From contig CAVQYE010000019.1 in assembly GCA_963718065.1 (NCBI GenBank), positions 186,001 through 250,000 on the forward strand: a stretch of 64,000 bases of DNA. The letters are read 5' to 3'. Within the stretch, counting starts at the first letter, position 1; each line of letters starts with the position of its first letter. Below are positions 1 to 8,566 of the stretch, piece after piece. The DNA comes from CAVPGP01 sp963718065 (GTDB taxonomy: Bacteria; Actinomycetota; Thermoleophilia; Gaiellales; Gaiellaceae). The position numbers and the translations under genes are program-made. Under the pieces are notes generated by a model. It had not been told where the DNA came from, made no database searches, and was given only the letters and a program-made list of their open reading frames with translations.

Positions 1-762
1 CAGCGCCGCGTTGACCCAGACGATGCTCGCCGAGCTCGGTGCGTGGACTTCCGGATCGGGGGCGGGCGCGGCGAGGGGAGCAGTCGCGACCGGCTCCGAT
101 ACCGCCTTCGGCTCGGCGGCGACCGTTGCGCGATGCACGACGTGCACCGGCTTCGGGGCAGCGGCCGCCGGCGCAGCGCTCGGCGCCGACCAGGTGCCGT
201 GGACGGCCTCGGGCGCGGCCGCGACGTCAACCGCCGGTGCGGGGGTTGCTGCAGGAGCCGGGACTGCTGCCGGCACCTCGACGGGCGTGGGCGTTGCTGC
301 CGGTGCGGCTTCCGGTGCAGGCTCTGCGGCCGGCGCGGCCGCCGGGTCGGTCGCCGTGGTCTCGTCGGTCGCTCCGTCCGGGTCGAGCGTCTCGGCTGAG
401 ACAGCGTCAGTCGTCGTCGCCGTGGTCGACGTGTCGGTCGCGGTGGCGAGCGTGGGCGGATCGTCGAGCAGCTCGGCGACCCGCGAGCCGGCGCCGGCCG
501 TGAAGGCGGCGCCCGCGAAGAAGATCACGGCCATCGCCGCGACGGCAAGGCGGTGATGGACGCGCGGACGGCTCAGCCGGGAGGCGCGCAGGCGCGGCTC
601 GGCGAAGATCGGCGGCGGCACGGACGCGGGCGGCGGGCCCGCCGGCATCGCGTCGGCCCGCGCGGGCAGCGCGGTCCCAGCAGGGGCACGGTCGCGCCAC
701 GAAAGTGCGGCGGCGACACCGAGCGCGAAGACGAACAGGACATGAAGGCGGCGTAGGGGCAT
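1..762 (-). CDS. Ala/Pro-rich membrane protein, C-terminus beyond the left edge
   Basis: An open frame of 254 codons runs from an ATG at 762 off the left edge. Residues about 5-20 form a hydrophobic N-terminus and residues about 72-90 a second hydrophobic stretch flanked by basic residues. Everything after residue 100 is a low-complexity Ala/Pro/Thr-rich linker, as in wall-spanning actinobacterial proteins that carry an extracellular enzyme domain. That domain, if present, lies outside the window, so no function is assigned. A GAGGAG ribosome-binding site sits just upstream of the ATG, inside the loop of a hairpin described separately. The strong Ala/Pro codon pattern in this frame, and the absence of a stop, favour it over the overlapping plus-strand frames. 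Confidence 0.7.
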   Translation of the reverse strand, partial: MPLRRLHVLFVFALGVAAALSWRDRAPAGTALPARADAMPAGPPPASVPPPIFAEPRLRASRLSRPRVHHRLAVAAMAVIFFAGAAFTAGAGSRVAELLDDPPTLATATDTSTTATTTDAVSAETLDPDGATDETTATDPAAAPAAEPAPEAAPAATPTPVEVPAAVPAPAATPAPAVDVAAAPEAVHGTWSAPSAAPAAAAPKPVHVVHRATVAAEPKAVSEPVATAPLAAPAPDPEVHAPSSASIVWVNAAL

Positions 763-763
763 T

Positions 764-784
764 GCCCAACTCCTCGGATTGGGC
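764..784 (-). promoter_or_regulatory. Hairpin holding the Shine-Dalgarno of the left-edge gene
   Basis: On the minus strand a 6-bp perfect stem (GCCCAA with TTGGGC, 784-779 and 769-764) encloses a 9-nt loop containing GAGGAG, and the ATG follows one base after the stem. The ribosome-binding site is therefore presented in, or hidden by, a local hairpin. Upstream (about 785-900) the same strand is GC-rich with further short complementary segments. A structured leader controlling translation is an inference; I could not match it to a named riboswitch. Confidence 0.45.
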
Positions 785-918
785 GCCCAGGCCACCCCTG
801 CGGCGCGATTTCGGTCTTGCCCTACGTGGACCCGCCGCCGCAGACGGGCTCACCCCCTCAACGTCGGCAGGCGTCTCACCTTCTCCGTCCCTCACATGAG
901 GGATCCGCGGCCGAAAGA

Positions 919-1254
919 TCAGCCGAGCGTCAGCTGCTCGCCCTCGCGGAGCCCCTGCCCCGCTCCCTCAGCGAGCTCGATCACGGCCTTCGCGCCACGC
1001 TTGGAGGCGAACCGCCACGGCCGGACCGTCTGGACACCGACCACGCGCAGCTCCCGGTCGACAAAGACCGCGTCGATCGCGAACCGCATGAAGAGCATGT
1101 GGATCGATCCGGCCGGCTTGAGGAAGATGCCCTCGTCCGGATCGAGCGAGGCTCGGCCGAGCAGTCCCCGCATCCGCGAGAACGGGTTTGAAGCGACCGC
1201 GCAACGAGCGCACAGCACGGTTCCGTCCTCGCGAGTCACTGCCGCCGTCTTCAT
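919..1254 (-). CDS. DUF192 family protein
   Basis: The 111-residue product has the DUF192 pattern: a two-cysteine segment near the N-terminus (residues about 12-15), then NPFSRMRGLLGR, a GIFLKPAGSIHMLFMRFAID core and a VIELAEG segment near the C-terminus. DUF192 proteins are small, often periplasmic or cytoplasmic, and of unproven function. The open frame continues upstream to 1404, but the family similarity begins at the ATG at 1254, so I place the start there. The gene diverges from the Tad pilus locus across about 260 bp that must hold both promoters. Confidence 0.85.
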   Translation of the reverse strand: MKTAAVTREDGTVLCARCAVASNPFSRMRGLLGRASLDPDEGIFLKPAGSIHMLFMRFAIDAVFVDRELRVVGVQTVRPWRFASKRGAKAVIELAEGAGQGLREGEQLTLG

Positions 1255-1517
1255 GGCGCTAAACCTAGCCCAGTCACTCGATCGAGTGAATCGGCGCGCA
1301 CCGGCGCAAGAATCGCCCACCTGGGGGTTCTTAGACCTCGCAACTCGCCCGACAGTTGGGTCAAGCAAACGAGCAGGCGGCGCGGCACGCCGAGGGAGGT
1401 TCACCCTTCGTGACCAGCGCTACCACTCGTCCCACCACCCCTATCAGCAATTGGTCGACCGGCACGTCTGACGCAGCCGTGTCCGACCTCCCCGTGCATC
1501 GAAGGGAGGTGAATCGC

Positions 1518-1679
1518 ATGCAGAAGTTCATCGCTCGCTTCCAGCGCGAGGAGGGCCAGACGATGGCGGAGTACGGCGTCGTGTTGGCCGTCATTACCGT
1601 CGCCGTGGTCGGCGTTCTGATGCTCCTTTCCGGCTCGATCCAGGCCGCAATCCAGGGCGTCATCGACGCTATCTCGTAA
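1518..1679 (+). CDS. flp: Flp/Fap-type pilin precursor
   Basis: A 53-residue class IVb prepilin. A short basic leader ends in EEG, followed by QTMAEYGVV and a single hydrophobic helix (residues about 15-38). Prepilin peptidase would cut after the glycine, leaving the conserved Glu-Tyr pair near the mature N-terminus. The ATG at 1518 has a GGGAGGT ribosome-binding site 8 nt upstream, and this start gives the usual Flp length; a longer upstream in-frame extension is unsupported. It is the first gene of the Tad locus and presumably the major structural subunit of the pilus. No prepilin peptidase gene is present in the window. Confidence 0.93.
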   Translation: MQKFIARFQREEGQTMAEYGVVLAVITVAVVGVLMLLSGSIQAAIQGVIDAIS

Positions 1680-1807
1680 GGAATCGCATTTCGGCGGCGG
1701 GCCTCGATCCGCATGAGGCTCGCCGCTTCTTTCCCAGTCCGATCCCGCCGCAACACGTTCCACTCACACACCCGTCCCACCCGCCACCGCAAGACCAAAC
1801 GCCGCCA

Positions 1808-2203
1808 ATGAAACTTTTCCGCATCAAGCACAGCTCAGAGCGAGGCCAGGCCATGGTCGAGTTCGTCCTGGTCCTCCCCGCCCTGCTCCTGATCCTGCTG
1901 GCGATCATGCAGCTCGGGATCGTCTTCAAGAACTACGTCACGCTGACGGACGCCGTCCGCGCCGGCGCACGCAAGGCCGCGGTCTCGCGTCGCGATCCCT
2001 GTCCGGTCTGCGTCGCCACGGCCGCCGTGAAGAAGTCCGGCGCCGGGCTCGGCACCAGCCTCGTGGTCAACGTCACGCCCTCACCCTGGACAGCAGGATC
2101 CGACGTCACCGTCTCTGCCACCTACAACTACGAAGTCGATCTACTCGGCCTCGTCCTGCACAGCGGGAAGATGACGAGCTCGACGACGGAGCGGGTCGAA
2201 TAA
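1808..2203 (+). CDS. tadE: TadE-like minor pseudopilin
   Basis: A 131-residue protein with a type IVb prepilin start: a basic leader ending in RG, then QAMVEFVLVLPALLLILL as the membrane helix and YVTLTDAVRAGARKAAV, the segment typical of TadE/TadG. The rest is a small extracytoplasmic domain with two cysteines (C-P-V-C at about residue 65) that could form a disulfide. TadE-family minor pilins prime or cap Flp pilus assembly. The gene follows flp by 128 bp and precedes cpaB by 79 bp, so all three are likely co-transcribed. Confidence 0.88.
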   Translation: MKLFRIKHSSERGQAMVEFVLVLPALLLILLAIMQLGIVFKNYVTLTDAVRAGARKAAVSRRDPCPVCVATAAVKKSGAGLGTSLVVNVTPSPWTAGSDVTVSATYNYEVDLLGLVLHSGKMTSSTTERVE

Positions 2204-2282
2204 CCGCTCGCGGCATCCAGGCGGCCCGAAGTTCGGGCTCGCGACCTCGCACTCGACGACCAACGCAAAGGAAACGGCACAC

Positions 2283-3059
2283 ATGACCTACCGCGCCAGA
2301 AACATCCTCGTCGCCGTGGCGCTCTCGCTCGTTGCCGCGCTGCTGACGACCTTCTATGTGACCAACTACAAGCGGAACGTCCAGACCGGCGAGGACAACG
2401 TGAAGGTCTTCGTCGCCGCCAAGGACGTACCGGCCGGTACCTCCGGCTCCGAGCTCGTGAGCAAGAACCTCCTCACGTCGGAAAGCGTCGCCAAGCGCAC
2501 GGTGGTCCCGGGCGCGATCTCCAGTCCCGACCAGGTCCAGCGCCTCGTCCTCAACGAGCCGCTGTACGCCGGCGAGCAGGTCACCGCCCGCCGCTTCGGC
2601 AGCGTCCAGCAGCAGGGCATCCAGGCCAAGCTGAAGGGGACGCTCCGCGCCTACCAGCTCCCCGGAGACACGAACCAGCTGCTCGCAGGGACGCTCAACG
2701 ATGGCGACCACGTCGACGTCGTCGTGACGATCCGGCCCGATCCCACGAAGGAGGACCGCGTAACCCGCATCGTGCTCCGGGACCTCGAGGTCCTGCGCGC
2801 ACCGGTCTCCCCCGAGGTCTCGGGCAGGCTGTCCAACACGTCATCCGGCCAGGCCAACGTCCAGCTCGCCGTTCGCGATACGCAGGTGCAGAAGCTCCAG
2901 CAGGCGACGGCAGCCGGCGCACAGTCCGACTGGTCGCTCCAGCTCCGCCCGGTCGTCGATCCGGCAGACAGCCCGGAGACGCTCGAGTCGAACGACACCC
3001 TGATCAAGGACGGGCTCCGCGCGTCCGAGCTCAAGAACCTCCCGAGGAGTGGAAGATGA
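2283..3059 (+). CDS. cpaB: Flp pilus assembly protein CpaB/RcpC
   Basis: A 258-residue protein with one N-terminal membrane helix (residues about 8-28), then a SAF-like domain (KVFVAAKDVPAGT, residues about 40-100, including LYAGEQVT) and a C-terminal RcpC/CpaB part with HVDVVVTIRPD and QLAVRDTQVQKLQQAT. CpaB works on the outer face of the membrane during Tad pilus assembly; in diderms it contacts the secretin, which is not seen here. The reading frame is intact. It overlaps the next gene by 4 bp. Confidence 0.9.
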   Translation: MTYRARNILVAVALSLVAALLTTFYVTNYKRNVQTGEDNVKVFVAAKDVPAGTSGSELVSKNLLTSESVAKRTVVPGAISSPDQVQRLVLNEPLYAGEQVTARRFGSVQQQGIQAKLKGTLRAYQLPGDTNQLLAGTLNDGDHVDVVVTIRPDPTKEDRVTRIVLRDLEVLRAPVSPEVSGRLSNTSSGQANVQLAVRDTQVQKLQQATAAGAQSDWSLQLRPVVDPADSPETLESNDTLIKDGLRASELKNLPRSGR

Positions 3060-4265
3060 GCACCGACAATCAGACCAACGACCCGGGTCACGAGCGCGTC
3101 CGCATCTTCGTGACGGGTGACTGCGAAGGGCTCGCGTCACTGCGCGACTCCCTCGCCGCCCATCACGAGCTCGAGCTCGTCGGTACCTCGGAGCACGTCG
3201 CCCAGGCCACCGCCACGCTCGCCGGCGGGCATCTCGACTGCGTCCTCCACGCGACGCGCATCGAGCTCGCTTCCCGCCGGCGAGATCGCGGCGATCCGCG
3301 AGCAGACGCGCGCGCCGATCTTCGTGATCGCCTCGGGCGAGTCCTCCGCGCTGCTCGAGGAGGCGCTCGAGGCCGACGTCACCGACGTCCTGCTCCTGCC
3401 GCAGCTGACGGAGAACGTCGTCTTCGCGATCCGCAAGGCCGCCAACGCGAAGCGGCGGTCCACGTGGCCAGCGGCGCGGCGCAAGCACGACGGGCGCATC
3501 GTCACCGTCTTCTCGCCGAAGGGCGGGACGGGCAAGACCGTGATCGCGACGAACCTCGCCGCCGCGTTCGCCAAGTACGAGCAGAAGCGCACGCTGCTGC
3601 TCGACCTCGACCTGCAGTTCGGCGACGCCGCGATCATGCTCGGCCTCGAGCCGGACAAGACGATCTACGACCTCGTCGTCGCTCCGGGCGAGCTCGACGC
3701 CGAGAAGCTCGCCGGCTACATCACCCGGCACCCGTGCGGGCTCGACGTCCTCCCCGCGCCGCTCCGCCCGGAGGACGCAGAGCTCGTCACGGAAGGCAAG
3801 CTCGCGCGCCTGCTCGAGGTCGCCCGCGAGCGCCTACGACGTGATCGTCGTCGACACCTCGCCGTTCTTCCACGGCCCGATGCTGGCGACGCTCGACCGC
3901 ACCGACGAGCTGCTGATGGTCTGCGGGCTCGACGTGCCGACGCTGAAGAACGTCCGGCTCAGCCTGCAGACGCTCGAGCTGCTCTCGTTCCCGTCGAAGC
4001 GGATCCGCTTCGTCCTGAACCGCGCCAACTCGAAGGTCGGCCTGAAGAAGAGCGAGGTCGAGGCGGCGCTCGAAGGTGAAGATCGAGTTCGAGGTGCCGA
4101 GCGACCGGACGGTGCCGCTGTCGGTCAACCGCGGCAACCCGGCCGTCCTCTCCGACCCGGGTGCGACTTCTCGAAGGCGATCCGCGAGCTCGCCAAGAGC
4201 GCTGCAACCCGACCGAGGACAAGCAGAAGCAGCGCAGGCGCGTCCTCTCGCTTGCGAAGGCCTGA
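3056..4265 (+). CDS. cpaE: CpaE/TadZ-like ATPase (frame broken)
   Basis: Pieces in three frames add up to a TadZ/CpaE protein. An N-terminal receiver-like domain leads to a MinD/ParA ATPase with the deviant Walker A motif FSPKGGTGKTVIATNL, then DLDLQFGD, YDVIVVDTSP and VLNRANSKVGL, ending at TGA 4263-4265. TadZ localises the pilus machine at the inner face of the membrane. One-base breaks lie near 3270, 3833, 4075, 4166 and 4205; each is repaired by adding or removing one base, and the conserved residues survive. This looks like sequence error in a working gene rather than decay. Confidence 0.82.
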
Positions 4266-4267
4266 CG

Positions 4268-5714
4268 ATGGGCCTCCACGACCGCCTCTCCAAGCAAACG
4301 GCGCCGACTCAGAACGGCACCGCGCTCAGCTCGCGCCGACGCAGGCGCAAGCAGGACACGGACGTCGAGGTTCGCCGGGCGGCCGATCCGTACGCGCGAG
4401 CTGAAGACGCCGGATCCACCACGCCGTGCATCGCCAAGCTCGGCCCGGAGCTCTTCAAGAGGGAGCCCGCCGAGGACCTGATGGAGCGCGTGCTCCGCGG
4501 TCGTCACCGAGCAGCTCGCGCTCGACCGGACGCCGCTGACCCGCGACGAGCGGCGGCGGATCGTCCGCGAGATCACCGACGACATCCTCGGCTACGGGCC
4601 GCTCGAGCCGCTCCTCGCGACGACTCCGTCACCGAGGTCATGGTCAACGCCTACGACCAGGTCTACGTCGAGCGCGCCGGCAAGATCGAGCAGACGGACG
4701 TCCGCTTCGTCGACGACGCCCACCTGCTGCGGATCATCGACAAGATCGTCTCGCAGGTCGGCCGCCGCATCGACGAGTCGTCGCCGATGGTCGACGCCCG
4801 CCTCCCGGACGGCAGCCGCGTCAACGCGATCATCCCGCCGCTCGCGCTGCGCGGGCCGACGCTGACGATCCGGAAGTTCTCGCGCGACCCGTACACGATG
4901 GACGACCTGATCGCGTTCGGCTCGCTCACGGCGAAGGCCGCGCAGTTCCTCGCCGCCTGCGTCAGGGGCAAGCTGAACATCCTCATCTCCGGCGGTACCG
5001 GCACCGGCAAGACGACGATGCTGAACGCGATGTCGGCGTTCGTCCCGGACGACGAGCGCATCGTCACGATCGAGGACGCGGCCGAGCTCCAGCTCCAGCA
5101 GGAGCACGTGATCACGCTCGAGTCGCGCCCGCCGAACATCGAGGGCCAGGGCGAGGTGCGGATCCGCGAGCTCGTCCGGAACGCCCTGCGCATGCGCCCC
5201 GACCGGATCATCGTCGGCGAGGTCCGCGGCGCGGAGACGCTGGACATGCTCCAGGCGATGAACACCGGCCACGAGGGCTCGCTGACGACGATCCACGCGA
5301 ACTCGCCGCGCGACGCGCTCGCCCGGCTCGAGACGCTCGTGCTGACCGCCGGCGTCGAGCTGCCGCTTCGCGCGATCCGCGAGCAGATCGCCTCGCGCGT
5401 TCGACCTGCTCGTCCAGATCTCGCGCCTCGTCGACGGCTCGCGCCGCGTCACGCACATCACCGAGGTGCTCGGCATGGAGTCCGACGTGATCACGCTGCA
5501 GGACATCTTCGTCGCGAAGCCGCCGGACGAGGAGCAGGCGCCGACGTCGCGCGGCACCCGCCTGCTCGCGCCGCTCGCCTGCACCGGCCTCAAGCCGCAC
5601 TTCCTCGAGAAGATGGCGACGAACGGCGTCGTCCTGCCGCCGACGTTCTTCCGGCGGACGAGCCGAGCAGCCGCCCGACGTTCGCCGCAGCCGGCTTCGG
5701 CAGGCTACGAGTGA
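4268..5714 (+). CDS. cpaF: CpaF/TadA secretion ATPase (frame broken)
   Basis: A hexameric type II/IV secretion ATPase that powers Flp pilus assembly. The N-terminal domain is followed by GYGPLEPLL, MVNAYDQVYVERAGKI, RRIDESSPMVDARLPDGSR and the Walker A ISGGTGTGKTTMLNAM, then IEDAAELQL, RMRPDRIIVGEVRG and TGHEGSLTTIHANSP (Asp box, Walker B and His box). The ATG at 4268 lies three bases after the cpaE stop. One-base breaks occur near 4500, 4618 and 5400; the C-terminal part resumes in another frame and ends at 5714. Length and motif order are normal for CpaF. Confidence 0.88.
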
Positions 5715-7641
5715 GGCGCGTGCTCGCTCTGCAACCGGCGGCGCTGCTCGCGCTCGCCGCGGTCGCCGCCGCGGCGGGCCGCCGCGGCGGCGGCGCGGAG
5801 TCCATCTGCGCCGTCGACACGACCGGCTATCCCGACGTCCGCGTCTCCGGTCGTCACGCGTCCGCCGTCGTCGACCACCGCCCGCGCTCACCGAGAACGG
5901 CCGGCCGGTGTCGCGGCGCTCGAGACGCAGAACCTCGGCCGCGCGAAGAGCGTCGTGCTCGCGATCGACCGTTCGCAGTCGATGACGGGCCAGCCGATCG
6001 CGCGACGCGATCGCCGCCGCGCGGGCGTTCGTCGCCGGCGAAGGCCGACGGCCGATCGGGTCGCGATCGTCGCCTTCGGCCACACGCGCCGTCGCGCTGA
6101 CCGGCTTCTCGGCCTCGACCATCGACGCCGACACCGCGCTGCGCTCCGGCCGTCGACGTCGACGCGACAGCCGGCACCGCGCTCTACGACGCCGTCGATC
6201 CTCGCCGCCCGCAGCTCTGCGCGCCGAGCCGCTGCCGGGCCGGGTCGCTGATCGTCGCTCACCGACGGGCACGACGTCTCGAGCAACGCCACGCTCGAGG
6301 ACGCCGATCGCGACGCGCGCGCGCAGCACGGCGTCGCCGTCTACCCCGTCGGCGATCGAGGCGCCCAGCTTCGACGCCGCGCCGCTCCAGCGTCTCGCCG
6401 CGTCGACCGGCGGCACGCTACCACGCGGCACGCTCGACGAGCGCGCCTCGCCGGCGATCTACGCCGCGCATCGCGGACGAGCTCGCACGCACCTGGCGCG
6501 TCGCGTACCTGACCGCCGCCCGCCCGGGCGACGCTCTGCGGCTCCGGCACGCGTGCCCGGCACCGGCTCCGCGGCTGCATCCGTCGCGCTGCCCGCGCGG
6601 TCGCAACTCGGCGCGGCGCCGGCTGCCGAGCCGTCGCGCCTGCTTCCGGCTGCGCTCTACGACGGCGCCGGCACGTTCGTGCTCGGACTCGCGGTCGCGC
6701 TCCTCGATCCTGCTCGCGTACTGCGTTCGCTCCTCGCCGCGCGGGAGGGCCGCGGCTCACGCGCCGCCTGGCGCCGCACCTCGCAGGGATCGCGAAGGCG
6801 CGAAGCGCAAGCGCCAGGCGCGACGAGCGGCTCGCCGGCTTGCCGCAACATCCTCGAGGCGACCGAGCAGCCTTCGGCGCACCTGAAGCAGTGGCACGCG
6901 GTCCAGCGCCTGCTCGAGCGCGCCGACCTGCCGCTGAAGACGGTCGAGCTCCTCTACATCGCCGTCGGCGTCGGGCTTCGTCTCGGCATCCTCGTCGCCG
7001 TGCTGGCGTCGCCGCCGCTGATCGTGCTCGTCGCGCTTCTTCGTCGGCGGCTCGCTCCCGTTCCTCTTCGCGACCTTCAAGGCGACGCGCCGGCTGACGC
7101 CGTTCGAGAACCAGCTGCCCGACCTGCTGATCACGATCGCCGCGTCGCTCAAGGCGGGCCACAGCTTCCGCCAGGGCATCCAGACCGTCGTCGACGAAGG
7201 CCCGCACGCCGGCGGCGAAGGAGTTCAAGCGCGTGCTCACCGAGACGCGCCTCGGCCGTCCGATGGACGACGCGCTCGAGCGACATGGCCGACGCGCGTC
7301 GGCTCGAAGAACCTCGACGTTCGTCGTCACCGCCGTCACGATCCAGCGCCAGGTCGGCGGCTCGCTCGCCGGGCTCTTCGACATGGTCGCCGAGGCCGTC
7401 CGCCAGCGGCAGCAGTTCGCCCGCAAGATCAAGGGCCTGACCGCGATGGGCCGCATGTCCGCCTACGTGCTCGTCGGCCTGCCGTTCTTCATCGCGCTCG
7501 CGCTGACGCTCATGAACCGCGAGTACATGGCGCCGCTCTACCACACCTCGACCGGCCACAAGCTGATCATCGGTCGGCGCTCGTGATGATGGCGCTTCGG
7601 CAGCGTCCTCCTCAAGCAAGATCGTCTCCTTCAGGGGGTGA
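5711..7641 (+). CDS. tadB: VWA domain-TadB fusion (frame broken)
   Basis: A GTG at 5711 overlaps the cpaF stop by 4 bp and begins an apparent signal peptide. After frame repair, a von Willebrand A domain follows, with a MIDAS motif DRSQSM (DxSxS) near 5970 and an LTDGHDVSS segment near 6260. Next come membrane helices and a GspF/TadB domain (ENQLPDLLITIAASLKAGHSF, TRLGRPMDDAL, VTIQRQVGGSLAGLFD), ending at TGA 7639-7641. TadB is the polytopic platform protein of the Tad pilus; the VWA part would sit outside the membrane and could bind metal and a protein ligand. There are at least ten one-base breaks, the densest in the window. Confidence 0.78.
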
Positions 7642-8566
7642 ACCCGATGCTGCTCGTACTCGCCGTCCGCCTGTCTCGCCGCCGCCGCCTATCTTCGCTC
7701 GGCGAGGTCGTCACGTCACCCGCGCGGGAGCGCCAGCGCGTCGGTCCGGCGCGCGCGCCGACTACGGCCGCGTGCGCCTGCCGGAGCGCCGGCCGAGCGG
7801 CGCGCGCTTCCACGAGCGCGTCATCGTGCCCGCTGGCCGGCTCGCTCGCCGCGATCGTCCTCCGCCTCAACCCGACGCACGACCATCGAGGCGATCGCAG
7901 CGAGGCTGCTCGCAGCCGGCCTCCGCAGCGTCACGCCGACGACGTTCCTGGCCGCGAAGGGCGGGCTGCGGCGGCTCGGGCCTCGTGCTCGGCCTGCATC
8001 GCCGGCGGCTCGAAGGGCCCCGGCGACGGGCTCCTCGTTCGCCGCTGCTCTTCGGCAGCGCTCGGGTTCATCGCGCCCGGACGTGCTGCTCACCTCGAAG
8101 CGCGCACGCGCCGGCGCGACGCGATCCGCGAGCCAGCTGCCGGACGCGCTCGACCTGCTCGCCGTCTCGGTCGAGGCCGGCCTCGGCTTCGACGGCGCGG
8201 TCGACGAAGCTGACCGAGCACATGGACGGCGCCGCTCGTCGAGGAGTTCGCGCTGACGCTCGGCGAGATGCGGATCGGCGAGTCCGGCAGGACGCGCTCA
8301 AGAAGCTCGCCGAGCGCGTCGCACGCGCCGAGGTCGCCGCGTTCGTCCGCGCGATCATCCAGGCCGACCAGCTCGGCATCTCGCTCGGCCGGATCCTGCG
8401 CGTGCAGGCCGCCGACACGCGGCTGCCGCCGCCAGGCGGCCGCCGAGGAGACGGGCGATGAAGGCGCCGATCAAGATGCTCTTCCCGACGGTGCTCTTCA
8501 TCTTCCCGGCGATGTTCCTCGTCATCCTCGGCCCGGCGTTGATCAACCTCGCGCAAGGTCTTCTGA
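7638..8566 (+). CDS. tadC: TadC pilus platform protein (frame broken)
   Basis: A GTG at 7638 overlaps the tadB stop. Fragments in three frames give a GspF-family protein: an N-terminal hydrophobic helix, then SQLPDALDLLAVSVEAGLGF, a LTLGEMRIGES segment, IIQADQLGISLGRILRVQA and the closing membrane pair KMLFPTVLFIFPAMFLVIL followed by a short tail. TadC pairs with TadB to form the inner-membrane platform. I place the end at TGA 8564-8566, overlapping the next ATG; this needs one more frame correction because the printed frame reads through. At least eight breaks occur. Confidence 0.75.

Noticed and set aside
11..556. Long plus-strand Ala/Gly-rich open frames at the left edge
   Set aside because: They are shadows of the minus-strand Ala/Pro-rich gene, which has a start with ribosome-binding site, two hydrophobic helices and sensible composition.
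785..910. Possible c-di-AMP (ydaO-type) riboswitch before the left-edge gene
   Set aside because: Only fragments resemble the consensus; the conserved core segments do not line up by eye. Left as an unassigned structured leader.
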